Under the pieces are notes generated by a model. The model was not told the DNA's origin, did no database searches, and saw only the letters and a program-made list of their open reading frames with translations. 64,000 nt of DNA. It comes from Anniella stebbinsi. Taxonomy: Eukaryota; Chordata; Lepidosauria; Squamata; Anniellidae. Positions 40,860 through 52,207 of the stretch are shown piece after piece; position 1 is the stretch's first letter, and each line of letters begins with the position of its first letter. The DNA lies in assembly GCA_029215795.1 (NCBI GenBank), contig JARDYH010000006.1:26055501-26119500 (forward strand). The letters run 5' to 3'. A program made the translations under genes and the position numbers.

Positions 40860-42630
40860 GAGGAGCTTCAGGTCGCATGGCCCATCCTAGTCAATTAACT
40901 GCTGGAATTCGGGGTGCTACCACACCACAGGGGCTATCCACATGAACCTTGCTGCCATGGGGAAAGAGCTCTGTGAGCAGCACGCAAATTTCCATGTTTG
41001 AAGGATGCTGGAAGGGCAAGCAGGATTGTCTGAGGGAGCTGGTAGGGACTTTCAATTATTCTATGCTCAGTTAGTCACAGAGTAGTCCTGCACCTGGCCA
41101 GAGGGGCTGAGGTGCCAGGATAATGCCAGTGGCATCCTTGAGTGAGGGGATATGCCCTTGAGTAGTCATTCTACTTTACCCTCCTGGGTCTCTGTCCATA
41201 CAGGAAGAGGCAGCTTCTTAACTGGTATCATTATGCAGTAGCCAAGAACCCCCTTTAGACATCAAGCTTATGGAACCTGGCTAGAGGTGCCATGGTATCG
41301 CTCACTGTGGTTTTGAGGGTATATGCCCATTTGCAGCATACTTTGCCCTACAGGGGAAAGAACATGGGTTGCTATTTTATCAAGGAAGGGGCTGTACACT
41401 ATCAGGTAACATTTTTTATGGTAGCTGAGATGTCCCTTCAGACATCAGGCCTATGGAATTATCCAAATTGGACACCCATTCAAAATTGGGCCACCACTAC
41501 TGCAGCTGGTCTGGGAGATGCCAAGATCTGGGCCATAGAGAGATGGCAGGCTTGGACATGCATAAGCACATATTCTGAAAGGAAGATGGGTGCAGTTACT
41601 GTTGATTCAATGTCAATAATTGTGCTCCTTTGACAGATTGGCAGAGGAGACCACAGCATGTGAGGGTTCTAATATGCAGACACAGCATGGCATCTGGGGT
41701 CAGCCATGGAGTGATGTGAGCAACTGTTGGCATGCAATTGGGCTCGGTCAGTTGGTCCTCCATCCAGTGGGGTGGCAGGCAAGCCATGCTGTGGTGGTGT
41801 TTCCTCCATAAACAGTCCAGTCTGGTTGGTTTTACTCCACTGCAGGTGTAGTACCCACCTGTGGGGGAGCGGAAATCCCCAACCTAGAGCAGACCTGGAG
41901 GATATGTGGATGGCCAGATATTAGTACTGTGTTATCAAACTTGCTTCCTCAGTGCCAGAGGCCTGAGGGTGGGGAATCCCGTAGTTTAAATAGGGCAATA
42001 ACAAAAGTCATTGGTGAATTTGTCTGTCTCATAGGATGGGCAGGGATGCCATCCAAGATTTTTTTCTATCCAGAGGGGATGTTTATAGGACAGATGGGTT
42101 CACCTGTCTAATGCAGGTAATGATATTTTCCTGCAGGATCTGCATGTGGGCCTGCAGGATTTCCCCTGGGCTGGTGGGGGTAGGGCACCAAAGCTGAGGC
42201 TTGGCACCTCCAAAGGCAGGTTGTGCAGGAATCTTAGGACATCAAAAGAGGTTTGATGACCACTCGTTGACATCTTATGGTGATTGGCAAGCTCTGAGGC
42301 CTGATCCTTGAAGGCTAAGCAGCTCATTGCCTTTGGGGACCACTCTGTCTCACCTACTCAGAGTTGGGTGGCACTTGGCGTGGGTGACATAGGGTGGTTC
42401 CCCCCCAAGCACACAAGTATAGCTCAAGAAAGGAGGTGGGCTTTACCTGACTCCTGGCTTGGCTGAGTGGCTCACTCATAACACAGACTATTTGCCTGGA
42501 GAAAGGATTAATTAGATTCCAACACTCTCACATGCAGATCCAGGGAGGGATGAATTACCCAATTAAATAAAGAGGCCCTAGTTTTTCAAGCTCTGGTGCC
42601 TGTGTCGTTATTTCTGAGCTTCCTTCTCTG
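40860..42630 (+). mobile_element. YR retrotransposon copy 3, recombinase and SGNH-like remnants
   Basis: ATTTAAGLGDAKIWAIERWQ with TY following (frame 41292-41633) is the C-terminus of a tyrosine recombinase (compare ASTAASLGFSPPQIQTLGRW in copy 1). GAVHYQVTFF just before it matches the pre-box segment. After a possible splice acceptor at about 41626-41636, a decayed SGNH-like domain ends in block V DRWVHLSNAGNDIFL at 42091-42135. AATAAA at about 42566 and GTGTCGTTATTTCTGAGC at about 42603 form the 3' end. Recombinase N-terminal pieces may extend to 40860. Most decayed of the three copies. Confidence 0.65.
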
Positions 42631-44100
42631 CCCGCAAAAGTGTAGAGTAGAAAAGAGTAGGTGTAGGCATATCCACATGGAATAGTTGAAAAGGTGTAGG
42701 CATGTCCACTTGAAATAGTTCAAATTACAAATGTCTAAAGAAGCAAATTATAAAAGTTATTATATGGTTATTTCATCATTTTATTTACAAGATTTTGCAT
42801 GGCAATATAAGTATATGTTATTTTCTACATACCAAAATAGCAAGTTGCAAAGTCACCAGCTATGAATGAATTGCAAAGTCATATATTACAAATCATGAAA
42901 CCATGAACTAAAGAAATACAAATGAATGAATTGCAAATCACAAATTATGCAAATTATTCAAGCCCAAAAAGTCAGTAGTGTTTCTCAAAGGCTGTGAATT
43001 TTATGTGAATATTCATTAATGAAACTGAACACTCTGGTATAATGGATTTAATGAAAATGAATACTCTGATTTAATTCTTGAACTTGAATAATCCTGTTGG
43101 TTCCAGTTATAATTAAGAAATGACTTTATTATGATGTATATATCTCTGTATCAAACCAAGTCCCATTACAAGCTTTTTTTAGGGCCAGATGAGCTCTACT
43201 TGTAACACAAACCAATCAGATTCCCTGCCAACGTATCTGTGATCCTTTTGCTTGTGTATATGCTGGGCCTTTAAATACATATTTAAACCCTGTTTTCCCC
43301 CTGATCGATGACTGCCTGAAATGCTGAGCCAGCACTCATGCTATGTTATCACACAGAAGCATTGACTTGCTTTGAGTACTAGGTTAGAGCCAGGGGCCTT
43401 TGTCTCAAAAGTCCCCAAGATTATGACAACATTGCAGTTTACCTCACTTCATTCTGGTGCACTTGTGTTTGTTTTTAAAGGCTTGTAGCTAATTCATTAA
43501 GAATGTATATTAGTTATAGACACATGAAATGAATACTTTTTTAAAGATGGAAGAAACATAGGAAAGATATATCACCCTTCTCTGGAGGCAGCCAAGCCCC
43601 AGCCTCCATATTTGTGATTTGTGAATTTAAAAAGCAGCAGCATTGCTTTGTTAGCTGGTGCAAAAATGGAAATATATTGACTGACTAATTTAGAAAATCT
43701 ATGTTCCAACTTTCCATTGTAAATGGCCTTCAAGGTAGCAAACAAAACTCCAATTAAGATTGCACCTCTAAACACAATTAACTCTGGAGTAAGCCTATTG
43801 AACTTTGTGGGATGGTTGCACAACAATATAAAATATCAACATTAAAAGTATTAACAAAAAAAAGGTCCTAAAATTGAGATAAAAGCAGATTTTGAAATGT
43901 AGGATAAAACAGCAGCATATCTCTACCTATAAAGCGGAAAGTATGTGTGTGTCACGTATGTCTGGAAATGTTTACCCACTTCCAGATGAGTTAGAAACTT
44001 GACACGGTGACACAGTGATAGGTCTGGCTGTACAATGTACCAGAAAATCTAAAAAAATGAATTTTGGGGGATTTAAGTATTTTTTAAAATGTAATAAAAA
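42631..44100. other. Non-coding AT-rich region
   Basis: Repeated AAATTACAAAT and CAAATCACAAAT words at 42720-42960. ACCAATCAGATTC and TTTAAATACATATTTAAACC at 43210-43290 look promoter-like (CCAAT and TATA) and could be part of an old LTR, but no ends are seen. No gene. Confidence 0.4.
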
Positions 44101-44109
44101 CCAAGGCTT

Positions 44110-45610
44110 ATGCCTACAATTCCCAGCATGCCTTGGGCAGAAGGCCAGACTTACTGGCCTTTGGTGGCCATTGTGAGTGCATAGGCAGGTGGCTGCTGCG
44201 TGTCTTTCACAACTCCAACTCCTAAGCTTGGTCTCGAACAGTCAACCCAATTCCACAGAAAAGGAATTGACCCACATAAATGGGCTGCATCCATTTGCAG
44301 TGCGTCCTCCCACCCTCTGTGTGGTTCTAAAATCATGACTAGATACAACAGCATGGCTTTGAGGGGCCAAACATGCTCAAAGGCACTCCACCCTGATATC
44401 GCTGTTTTCTCAGAATCTGTGGGAAGCAAGCGCACAACTTTTGCCCTTAAGAGGGAAAGAAGAAGGGGGAACTCTGCGCATGCCCAGAAACAGACCCAAC
44501 AAAGGGGGGGGAGTGCCCGGCCCAGCCCTGGCCCTTCAGTACAGGCTCCAGATGGAGCATTTGGTGAGTGAGAAGTGCAGGATGATGCAGTCCCAGCAGG
44601 ATTGGCTGGAGCTGGGCAGGTCCACTGACAGCTGCTTACATCCCCTCCTTTGTGTTGCTACTCCTTCATGCTCTATTGAGGAGCAGCATTGGCAACAAGA
44701 GGACATCTCAGAGGATGTGGGCATCTGCGGGCTGCCAAAGGCATGCTGGGAGGTGTAGTACTGGTATGTAGAGTGGTTGATTTTGAATAAAGTAGGGGTT
44801 AGCAAACCAGGTCACTATCTCTCAGTCCTAACTCAATCCCCACTTTCCTGACCTCTCACTAACTGTCTTTGTTCTCCTTCTAACTGACTTTCCCCAACTG
44901 TCACTCACCCCTCACCCCCCACACCATTCTAGCCTCAGCTATCAGTCATTCTTCCATTCACTCTTCTGTTTCAGTAGTAAAGTCAGGCTTTTACATAAAA
45001 ATCATAAACTTTATCCAATAATTCTTGCATCTGTCTTCAAATGTTGTAGTTTAGTTATAACAGGAAAAAACCCGCAGCATAAAAAATCTCATCAAGCTAA
45101 AAGGCCCTGGAAAATGTATTTTTTAAAAAATCACTTGGCCCTTAAAAGCCATTAATGCAGTCACCAAGACAGACAGCCTGGGAAAAAGAAATCCTTAAGC
45201 AGGGTGCCACAACTAAGAAGGCCCACTCTCCCACAACGCCTCAGGTGTATTCAAAGATTAATGTTATTCAGAGAGCTAGGTTTGTGCCTACAACTCCCAG
45301 CATGCCTTGGGTGGGAGGGAAGACTTATCTGGAAGTAGCTCACCATCCTGGGTCTGAAGGGAGAGTCCCTGGACTGGCTGTCTTGGTTACTAGACCCCAT
45401 CAAGAGCAGAAGGGGAGGAGGCCACAGCTCTGGACCTGTCACCAACAGCAACGGCTAAGCTACCCATGAGTCAACCAGCCAGTTTCCTCAGTGTAGTGTG
45501 GACTGGCTCAGCCAGACTTCACTTCCCATGAGCTTCAGCAGCAGCAGGACTCCCATTTGGCAAGTTGGGCACTACAGCAAAAGGCATGCCAGGAGTTGTA
45601 GTTTTTGTTT
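44110..45610. repeat. Two inverted pairs of an ACAAYTCCCAGCATGCCTT motif
   Basis: Forward ACAATTCCCAGCATGCCTTG near 44117 and inverted AAGGCATGCTGGGAGGTGTA near 44739; forward ACAACTCCCAGCATGCCTTG near 45290 and inverted AAGGCATGCCAGGAGTTGTA near 45582. The sequence resembles the known ZNF143/THAP11 (SBS) binding motif ACTACAATTCCCAGAATGC and also repeat-borne copies of it. The two pairs are spaced about 620 and 290 bp. No coding frame with a domain lies between. Confidence 0.6.
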
Positions 45611-46681
45611 TCTGTGGGGGACAAGGGAAATCATAGTGACAGCTTCAAGGCAGCCCTGGCCATGTGTTGACAGTGAGGGGGAGGGGAAGAAACTAATTTA
45701 ATTTGTTTTAAAGTTACAGGCCTAGGACTGCCCTACCTTGCAGGGTTGTTGTGAGGGTGAGAGAGGAAAAAAGAAATGAATTTAATTTGTTTAAAAGTTA
45801 ACTCACAGCCTAGCACTTGCCTGTGTTCTTGCTGCTTTCCTTTTTTCATAACAATAACTTCAGAGCACATGCATACAACAGTTCCCCACATTCCACTGAG
45901 ATCTGTTTCTCTACTATATGTTATTCGGTTATCTGGGCAATGTCGGGTATATTTTGAACCACATACAAGTGCCTAGCACCCAACCACCCAAAATACAATT
46001 AAGACCCCAAAAATGATAAATCTAACAGTATTTGTATTTATATTTCAGTGCATAACTGTACTCACATTATTATAATTCATGAAATGCACATAAGTGTTCA
46101 TAATCCAATTCACAGAAGTTTTAAAGCTCACTGTTCACAATTAAACTTGTCAGCACTTAATACATCAAAGTAATCATATAATCACAGTGTTTTATATATG
46201 CACACACATGATATATTAGTTCAACCAAATGTTTTAAAGCACATAGGTCCACATATAGAGTTACACTCATAAACACATTACAGTTCAGTAGTATATAGTA
46301 ATTCTGTTCCAACGTGTGTCCTCTGTGTAATACTTTTTCAATATACTTCAGCATATAATATCTTTACAGGACTCCGGTATTCAACCTGTTTCATTAAACT
46401 TTGTCAGAATATGCTGTAATAAAACATGATGAACGACATTATAGCAGCCATAATTCACACACCTTTGATAACTCATATAAATTCTTAGTAAACAGAATCA
46501 AACTACCCACCTTAATTCAAGAACAATTGCCACCATTTTGTAAAAGGAGACAAAGCCTCCTAGTAGAATCTAGAGAGAATGTATTGAAATATTAAAATAC
46601 CACAATCAACAGCACTTCACGTAGTCTGCTCCAAAAATGTGTGAGCACCTACCAGTTCTAAGAAGTAGCATTCATTTCAAA
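45611..46681. other. Non-coding; SINE-tail scrap at about 45738-45770
   Basis: CTACCTTGCAGGGTTGTTGT then GAGGGTGAGAGAGG matches the body of the squamate SINE at 9534-9779. The duplicated AATTTAATTTGTTT words at 45695 and 45780 flank it and could be its target duplication. The rest is AT-rich with no gene; it may include the 3' part of the Penelope-like element. Confidence 0.4.
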
Positions 46682-47251
46682 GGGGGAATCCACACAGTCC
46701 TTTGGAACGTTTTAAATTGTATTTTAAAACGTTCCAAATAGGTGCGTTCTAAAACGTCTTAGGCCACATTACTGAGTACTCACGTTACAGGAGAAACAGT
46801 CTTCTGTCTTTAAAGCGGTGTGTGTGGTCACACGCTGTTCTGCCCTGTCTTTTCCTCTTTCGTTTTTCAATGAATTTAGGGCAAGGCATTGTGGGGGTTG
46901 TAGTTCAGTTACACACTTCCTTCTTAGTTCCTCTGTCATTCCCTAGCGAGTATAGGGCTAAGAATTGTGGTTGTTGTAATTCACTGGTCCACTTCCTGTT
47001 TCTTCCCCACCAATCAACTGCTCAGCATTTGGGCACCAGTAAAGGAAGCACTGCCCCCATGAAGCACAAATGGTAAGGAAGGACACATTATTTTACTTAA
47101 AACGATTTATTAAAAGTGAAACCGTTGTATATAACTGAAGGGAGTTTTAAAAAAACCTCAGATATACAACGTTATAGGGAGTGCGTCATGTGGCCCAAAG
47201 AGTTTTCATAACCCTTATAAAACGTCAAAAAACTCGTGTGTAGATCCGCCC
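46682..47251. mobile_element. Harbinger-like non-autonomous element, second family (570 bp)
   Basis: Left end GGGGGAATCCACACAGTCC, right end (reverse complement) GGGCGGATCTACACACGAG, flanked by AAA on both sides (46679-46681 and 47252-47254), consistent with a 3-bp duplication. Subterminal AAAACGT words recur near both ends. No coding capacity. Confidence 0.65.
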
Positions 47252-47264
47252 AAAGACGCTGATC

Positions 47265-47724
47265 ACAGCGTTTTTATTCACAAGCTAATTAGCCTAATTG
47301 AAGAGAACTGTCATTCACCAGCTGAGTAGCCTAAACTAAAAAAAAGCTGTTAAGTCAAACTGTGTATTCAAACCTTTAGGATGCATAGTTTGAAAGCAAA
47401 AGATCCACTCTGACTCTTTTTTCAAAAGTAAGGAATCCAGATCGTACTGGTGATACTTACTAGGGTAAACCCTATCAATGACCTAGAACTGAAAATCATC
47501 ATAACGGTGGTTAAAAGAAATGAAATGTTGCACAAGAGGTGCCTCTTCTATTCTATTCTTAATCTTAGAACGATGTTCAATAATTCTTGTCCGTATATTT
47601 CGTGAGGTCTTTCCCATATATAACAATTGACAAGGGCAAATAATTATATAAATGACCCGGTCAGTATTACAATTTTTATTACAAAAATTTTGAGGAGGAA
47701 TTATTATTACCTCTGCAAAGTACA
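47265..47724 (-). pseudogene. Penelope-like element GIY-YIG endonuclease fragment
   Basis: Minus frame 47725-47483: TDRVIYIIICPCQLLYMGKT, then RTRIIEHRSKIKN and PLVQHFISFNHRYDDFQF. This is the GIY-YIG nuclease of Penelope-like retrotransposons, with the CxC and the R...EH core, His and downstream H. After one stop, RVYPSKYHQYDLDSLLLKKE and SEWIFCFQTMHPKGLNTQFD (47470-47365) give the usual C-terminal extension ending in P-x-GLN. The RT domain is missing; the right edge abuts the L1 fragment at 47725. Confidence 0.8.
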
Positions 47725-47725
47725 A

Positions 47726-49194
47726 TGAACTCTATTTTGAAAGAGGGGAGAATACCAGAGACGTGGAAAGCAGCATATATAACGTTGATACCTAAAGAAG
47801 AACAGGACCTAACCCTGACACAAAAATATAGACCGATATCATTGTTAAATAATGATTACAAATTATTTACATCAATATTAGTGGAAAGACTTAAGATAGT
47901 ATTGCAGGTATTCATTCTTGAAGATCAATGTGGTTTTTTTTGCCAAAAAGTTATATAAGATAACATCAGAGTTGTACTGAACATTGTAGAATATCTGGAC
48001 AAACACCCAGAAAAACAAGCAGCTTTGATTTTTTTTGGATGCTGAGAAAGCATTTAATAATCTTAACTGGGACTTTTTATTTAAAGTTCTGAAAGAAATG
48101 GACTTTGGCTCAAATTTTATAACGAGTGAAATCAATTTATGCTTCACAGAGTGCGCAGATCATTATTAATAGAGATCTGTTGAAACCGTGTAAGATCCAA
48201 AGAGGGGCTAGACAGGGCTGTCCAATGCCACCTCTGTTATTTATTCTGGTGTTGGAAATATTGAATAGAGCTATAAGAGAAGAAGAAAAAATTGGAGGAA
48301 TAAAGATAAAAAAAAGAATCTTATAAGTTAAGAGCTTTTGCAGATTCTCTGGTGTTCACTTTGGAGAATCACTTGAAAGGAATTGAATCGTTAATGAATA
48401 AACTGAATGAATTTGGTGCATTAGCAGGTTTTAAGGTTAATAAATAAAAGACTAAGATACTTACAAAAGATATGAATAAGCAAGATCAATTAAAGGTGGC
48501 AGAAAAAACAAGTTTTAAATTAGAAAAGAAGGTTAAATACTTGGGCATAAATTTGACAAATATGAATTGTATGTTGTTCCATAATAACTATGTTAAGATT
48601 TGGAATGAATTTAAACAAGATTTAATAAGGTTGGATAAGCTTCAGCTATCTTTCCTGGGAAGAATTGCTACAATTAAAATGAATGTTTTATCAAGAATGT
48701 TATTTCTATTTCAGACAATACCTATTGTAACATCAGAGTTACCATTCAGGCAATGGCAGAGAGAGATCTCCAAATTTATATGGCGATCCAAAAAACCAAG
48801 GGTGAATTTTAAAATATTACAGGATGAGAAAGAAACAGGAGGCTTTGGTTTGCCTGATTTGAGGACGTATTTCTCTGCCTGTTGCCTGGTGTGGATGAAG
48901 GAATGGATGTTGATGAAAAATGGTAGATTTTTGGAATTAGAAGGTCATGATCTAAGATTTGGTTGGCACGGGTATTTGTGATATGATAAAGTCAAAGAGA
49001 ATGTAGAATTTAATAACCATTATGTGAGACGAGCGATTTTGAGAACATGGATTAAATATAAACCTCGGTTGTGTCAGAAAACACCATTTTGGATTTCTTT
49101 GCGTAGAAGACAACAGGCAAGTATGAATGAATCAAGAGAGAGGTTATTGAGTGAAGGATATGTTTGTCAGTGGTTCTCATATTTACAAATGTGA
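47726..49194 (+). pseudogene. L1-clade LINE ORF2 fragment
   Basis: MNSILKEGRIPETWKAAYIT, then LIPKEEQDLTLTQKYRPIS (start of RT), GARQGCPMPPLLFILVLEIL (motif B, 48208-48264), RAFADSLVF (motif C, ADD changed to ADS, about 48330) and, from 48472, the 169-codon frame with VKYLGINLTNMN, RIATIKMNVLSRMLFLFQTI and WRSKKPRVNFKILQDEKETG up to about 48981, continuing beyond a stop to about 49190. L1 type, not CR1. Inactive through stops and the motif C change. Confidence 0.88.
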
Positions 49195-51150
49195 ACTGCT
49201 GGGGGCAGTTCTGGGGTGGCTGTCTCTCCCCCCGTTAAAATTAAGCGCAAGTCTGCCTTTTTTGCACTTAAGCAGGCAGAGGCACCAGCAGCGCCTCCTG
49301 AAATGTCTGCCCACAGGGCCCTCTTTGAAGAGCCACTTCCAGAAGCTGGTAGTAGCAGCACTGGCCTTGGAGTAGGAGTACCACCATTTCCTGCTCCAGT
49401 GGTTGAGGTGGGGAGACCGCTCAGGGATCTTTTCCCTGAGATCGCTGAGGTCCAGCCGGTTGAGGTTCAGGAGGAGCAGCAGGCAGAAGTGGCTCCCTCG
49501 CCACTCTCCCAAACCTCTTCGAGGGCTTCTACCCCTGCTCATTTGGTGACACCCCGGAGTCCAGGCACTGGCGAGCAGACTGGCTTACCCCACAAGTGGG
49601 GCAGCATGGTGTGGGATCACTCTGAGGTGGCAGCGGATCCCCTCTTTGTTGTATGTCAGCATTGCAAGGCCGCCATCAGCAGGGGTAAAAATCTGGCGCA
49701 CCTCACCACCTCCAATATGCACTACCACTTGAGAAGGAACCACCATGCGCTCCTGCTTGGGAGAGAGGTGGGCACCTCCCAGGTGAGTGGTGGCAGCAAG
49801 GGCAAGCAGAAGGATGCTGCTTCTCCATCTCCCATCCCCAAGCATCTTAGGCAGGCAACCATGGAAGACCTGGGATGGGGGAAGTATGGGGCCATGCGTT
49901 GGAGGCTTCCAATGCCCAACCAGCTCACCAACTGCATTGGTGAGATGGTGGCGTTGGATGACCAGCCATTCAGCCTTGTGGAAAATGCAGGGTTCAAGAA
50001 GCTGATGGCTATGGTGGTCCCATACTACAAGCTGCACCTCGCACCACCCTTAGCAGCCATGTGGTGCCCTCCCTGTACCGGGCATGCAGGGAGTTGGTAA
50101 TGGGTCGACTGTGCCAGGAAGAGGCACAGAAGGTGTACTTCACCTCGGATATTTGGTCCAGCAAGGGTGGAGCGCATGCTTTACCTGTCCCTGACGGCTC
50201 ACTGGTGGGGAGCCACAGGGAAGGAAGCACCCATCACTTGTGGGACTGGGAAGCAGGGCTACTGCTGGGCCCTCCTTCATACCGAAGTCATGAACCAGTC
50301 CCACACAGCAGCGGAGATCACTGAGGCCATTAGCCACATGGTGGAGGGGTGGCTATCTGAGCATCAGCACACCTGCAGTTACATGGTCACGGATGGGGGA
50401 GCCAATATGGTCAGGGCGGTGCGTGAGGGCAGTTTTGAAGGGGTCTGCTGCATTGCCCACATATTAAACCTCATAGTGAGGGGTGGGCTCGGCATGCCAG
50501 CAGTGTGCAACATCCTGGACAGCTGTCGGAGAGTGGCTGGACACTTCCGCCACAGTGTCAAAGGAAGTTGGTTGCTGTGGGAGAAGCAGGCGGAGTTGGA
50601 ACTCCCACAGCACTGGGTCCTTCAGGACATTGTGACATGCTGGAACTCCACCTACCTCATGCTTGAGTGTATGGTGGAGCAACACCATGCTGTGCACAAA
50701 ATGTGCAGGGTTGGGGACATAGGTATCCAGGCACCACTGGCCAGGCAGCAGTGGGATGCCATGTCCCATCTGGTAACGGTCCTCAAGCCCTTCCTTGAGG
50801 TCACAGAGATCCTCAGCAGCAGCACCGCCATCCTCTGCCAGGTGATCTCTGTGGCCAGGCATCTCCAGACCAAGATGCAGCAGTTTCTGAAGGCCAGGGA
50901 TCCCCTCACTGGAACGTACTTCCCTCAAGATGTACGGGAAGTGGTGCACAGGCTGAAGGCAGGACTAGCCAAGAGGATGGAGCCCATCGTAAAGGACAGG
51001 ATCTACATCAGTGATGGTGAACCTATGACACGCGTGTCAGCACTGACACGCATAGCCATTTCTGATGACACGCGGCCGCTGAGGCAGCCGCATTATAGGG
51101 TGACCAGATGGCCCGGGTGGCAGCAAACTAGGAGCGGCGCCGGTAGACCC

Positions 51151-51698
51151 TGTAAAGGAGGCCAGATAGACTGCGCTGAGTTAATAGTGGGTTTTGTAGT
51201 GAATAGAGCAGAGAGCAAGCATGAGAATATTAGAGGTTTCTTTTAGTTAGAAGTAGAGTAATTAGCAAGACAAAGGGCCTTGGCTCGACCACCTGTGGGG
51301 AGATAGATGGCTCAAGGACGGATCTGGCCAGGAAGGACTGGGTTATCTCAGGCATAAAATTTCAAGTCTGGCGTAGGAGGTGTGAAACGCGGAGAGCTCT
51401 GGCGCTGAGAAAGGAGGGGGGAAATTCCGAGCCGGGAAATAAAGCCCAGAGCGGGAGGGAGCCCGGGGTCTTGGGTAGTCGTGAGAAGTCCAAGGAGTCG
51501 GCCCGGCTGGGGTAACTGTTTTAAACTGTCTCTTGTATTGCATGCTGGGGCCTTGCTGTAGTTTGATGAGTTTTGGACTGCTTTACCTGCTCTTAATCTA
51601 ATAAAGTCGTATATCTCAAGTAAGTTGAGTCTTGGTTTGTTTCTCTGAGTCCTGCACACTCCTGGTAGGAGATTGCCTTAGGGCTTTCCTCCTTTACA
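51151..51698 (+). mobile_element. Solo LTR (548 bp), copy 2
   Basis: Starts TGTAAAGGAG and ends CTCCTTTACA, flanked by the exact 5-bp duplication GACCC at 51146-51150 and 51699-51703. Contains AATAAAGCCC near 51440. Same family as 11839-12383. It is the innermost of the nested insertions. Confidence 0.9.
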
Positions 51699-51767
51699 GA
51701 CCCGGGCTGGCGGCAGTGGCGGCGGAGGAGCCCGGGAAGCGCCCCCCCCCCCCGTGCCGCCCGCCCC

Positions 51768-51971
51768 GCGCTCCTTACCTGGGCGTCCGCTTCCCTCCAG
51801 TGCTAGATTCTACTGAGAAACAGGCTGCGCGGCCTGTCTCTCAGTCTCAGTATCGCGCCGGGTGATGACGTCATCACCCGGCGCGATACTGAGACTGAGA
51901 GACAGGCCGCGCAGCCTGTTTCTCAGTAGAATCTAGCATCGGAGGGAAGCGGACGCCCAGGTAAGGAGCGC
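51768..51971. repeat. 204-bp palindrome with perfect CRE at the centre
   Basis: GCGCTCCTTACCTGGGCG at the left is matched by CGCCCAGGTAAGGAGCGC at the right; the centre is CGGGTGATGACGTCATCACC with TGACGTCA, the cAMP-response element, exactly at the axis (51869/51870). Only a few mismatches occur along the arms. Architecture (CTTACC/GGTAAG ends, CGCGCCGGGTGATG centre) is like the palindromes at 6761-7920. Confidence 0.92.
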
Positions 51972-52002
51972 GCTGGGGGGCGGGTGACGCGGGGGGGGGC
52001 GG

Positions 52003-52207
52003 CCGCTTCCCGGGCTTCTTCGCCGCCACCGCCGCCGGGTCTACCGACGCCGCTGGGCTCATAAGGCCAGCGGCCGCGCAGAAGAGGCAGGGGAGGGCCG
52101 ATTGGATCCGGCCCTCCCCTCTCTCTTCCGCGCGGCCGCTGGCCTTATGAGCCCAGCGGCGTCGGTAGACCCAGCGGCGGTGGCGGCGGAGGAGCCCGGG
52201 AAGCGGA
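52003..52207. repeat. Second GC-rich palindrome, followed by GGTAAGG
   Basis: Arms carry GCTTCCCGGGC, CCGCCGCCGGGTCTACCGA-type and GGCCTTATGAGCCCAGCGGC sequence; the centre is GGGCCGATTGGATCCGGCCC. A partial third copy follows to about 52385. Like its neighbour it ends in CCCAGGTAAGG (about 52208-52218). Confidence 0.8.

Noticed and set aside
43180..43420. Possible LTR promoter with CCAAT and TATA-like boxes
   Set aside because: No TG...CA ends, no target duplication and no poly(A) signal at a fitting distance were found.
44200..44571. 123-codon frame near 44.2-44.6 kb
   Set aside because: No domain, no homologous block in this window, and it overlaps the segment between inverted repeat motifs.
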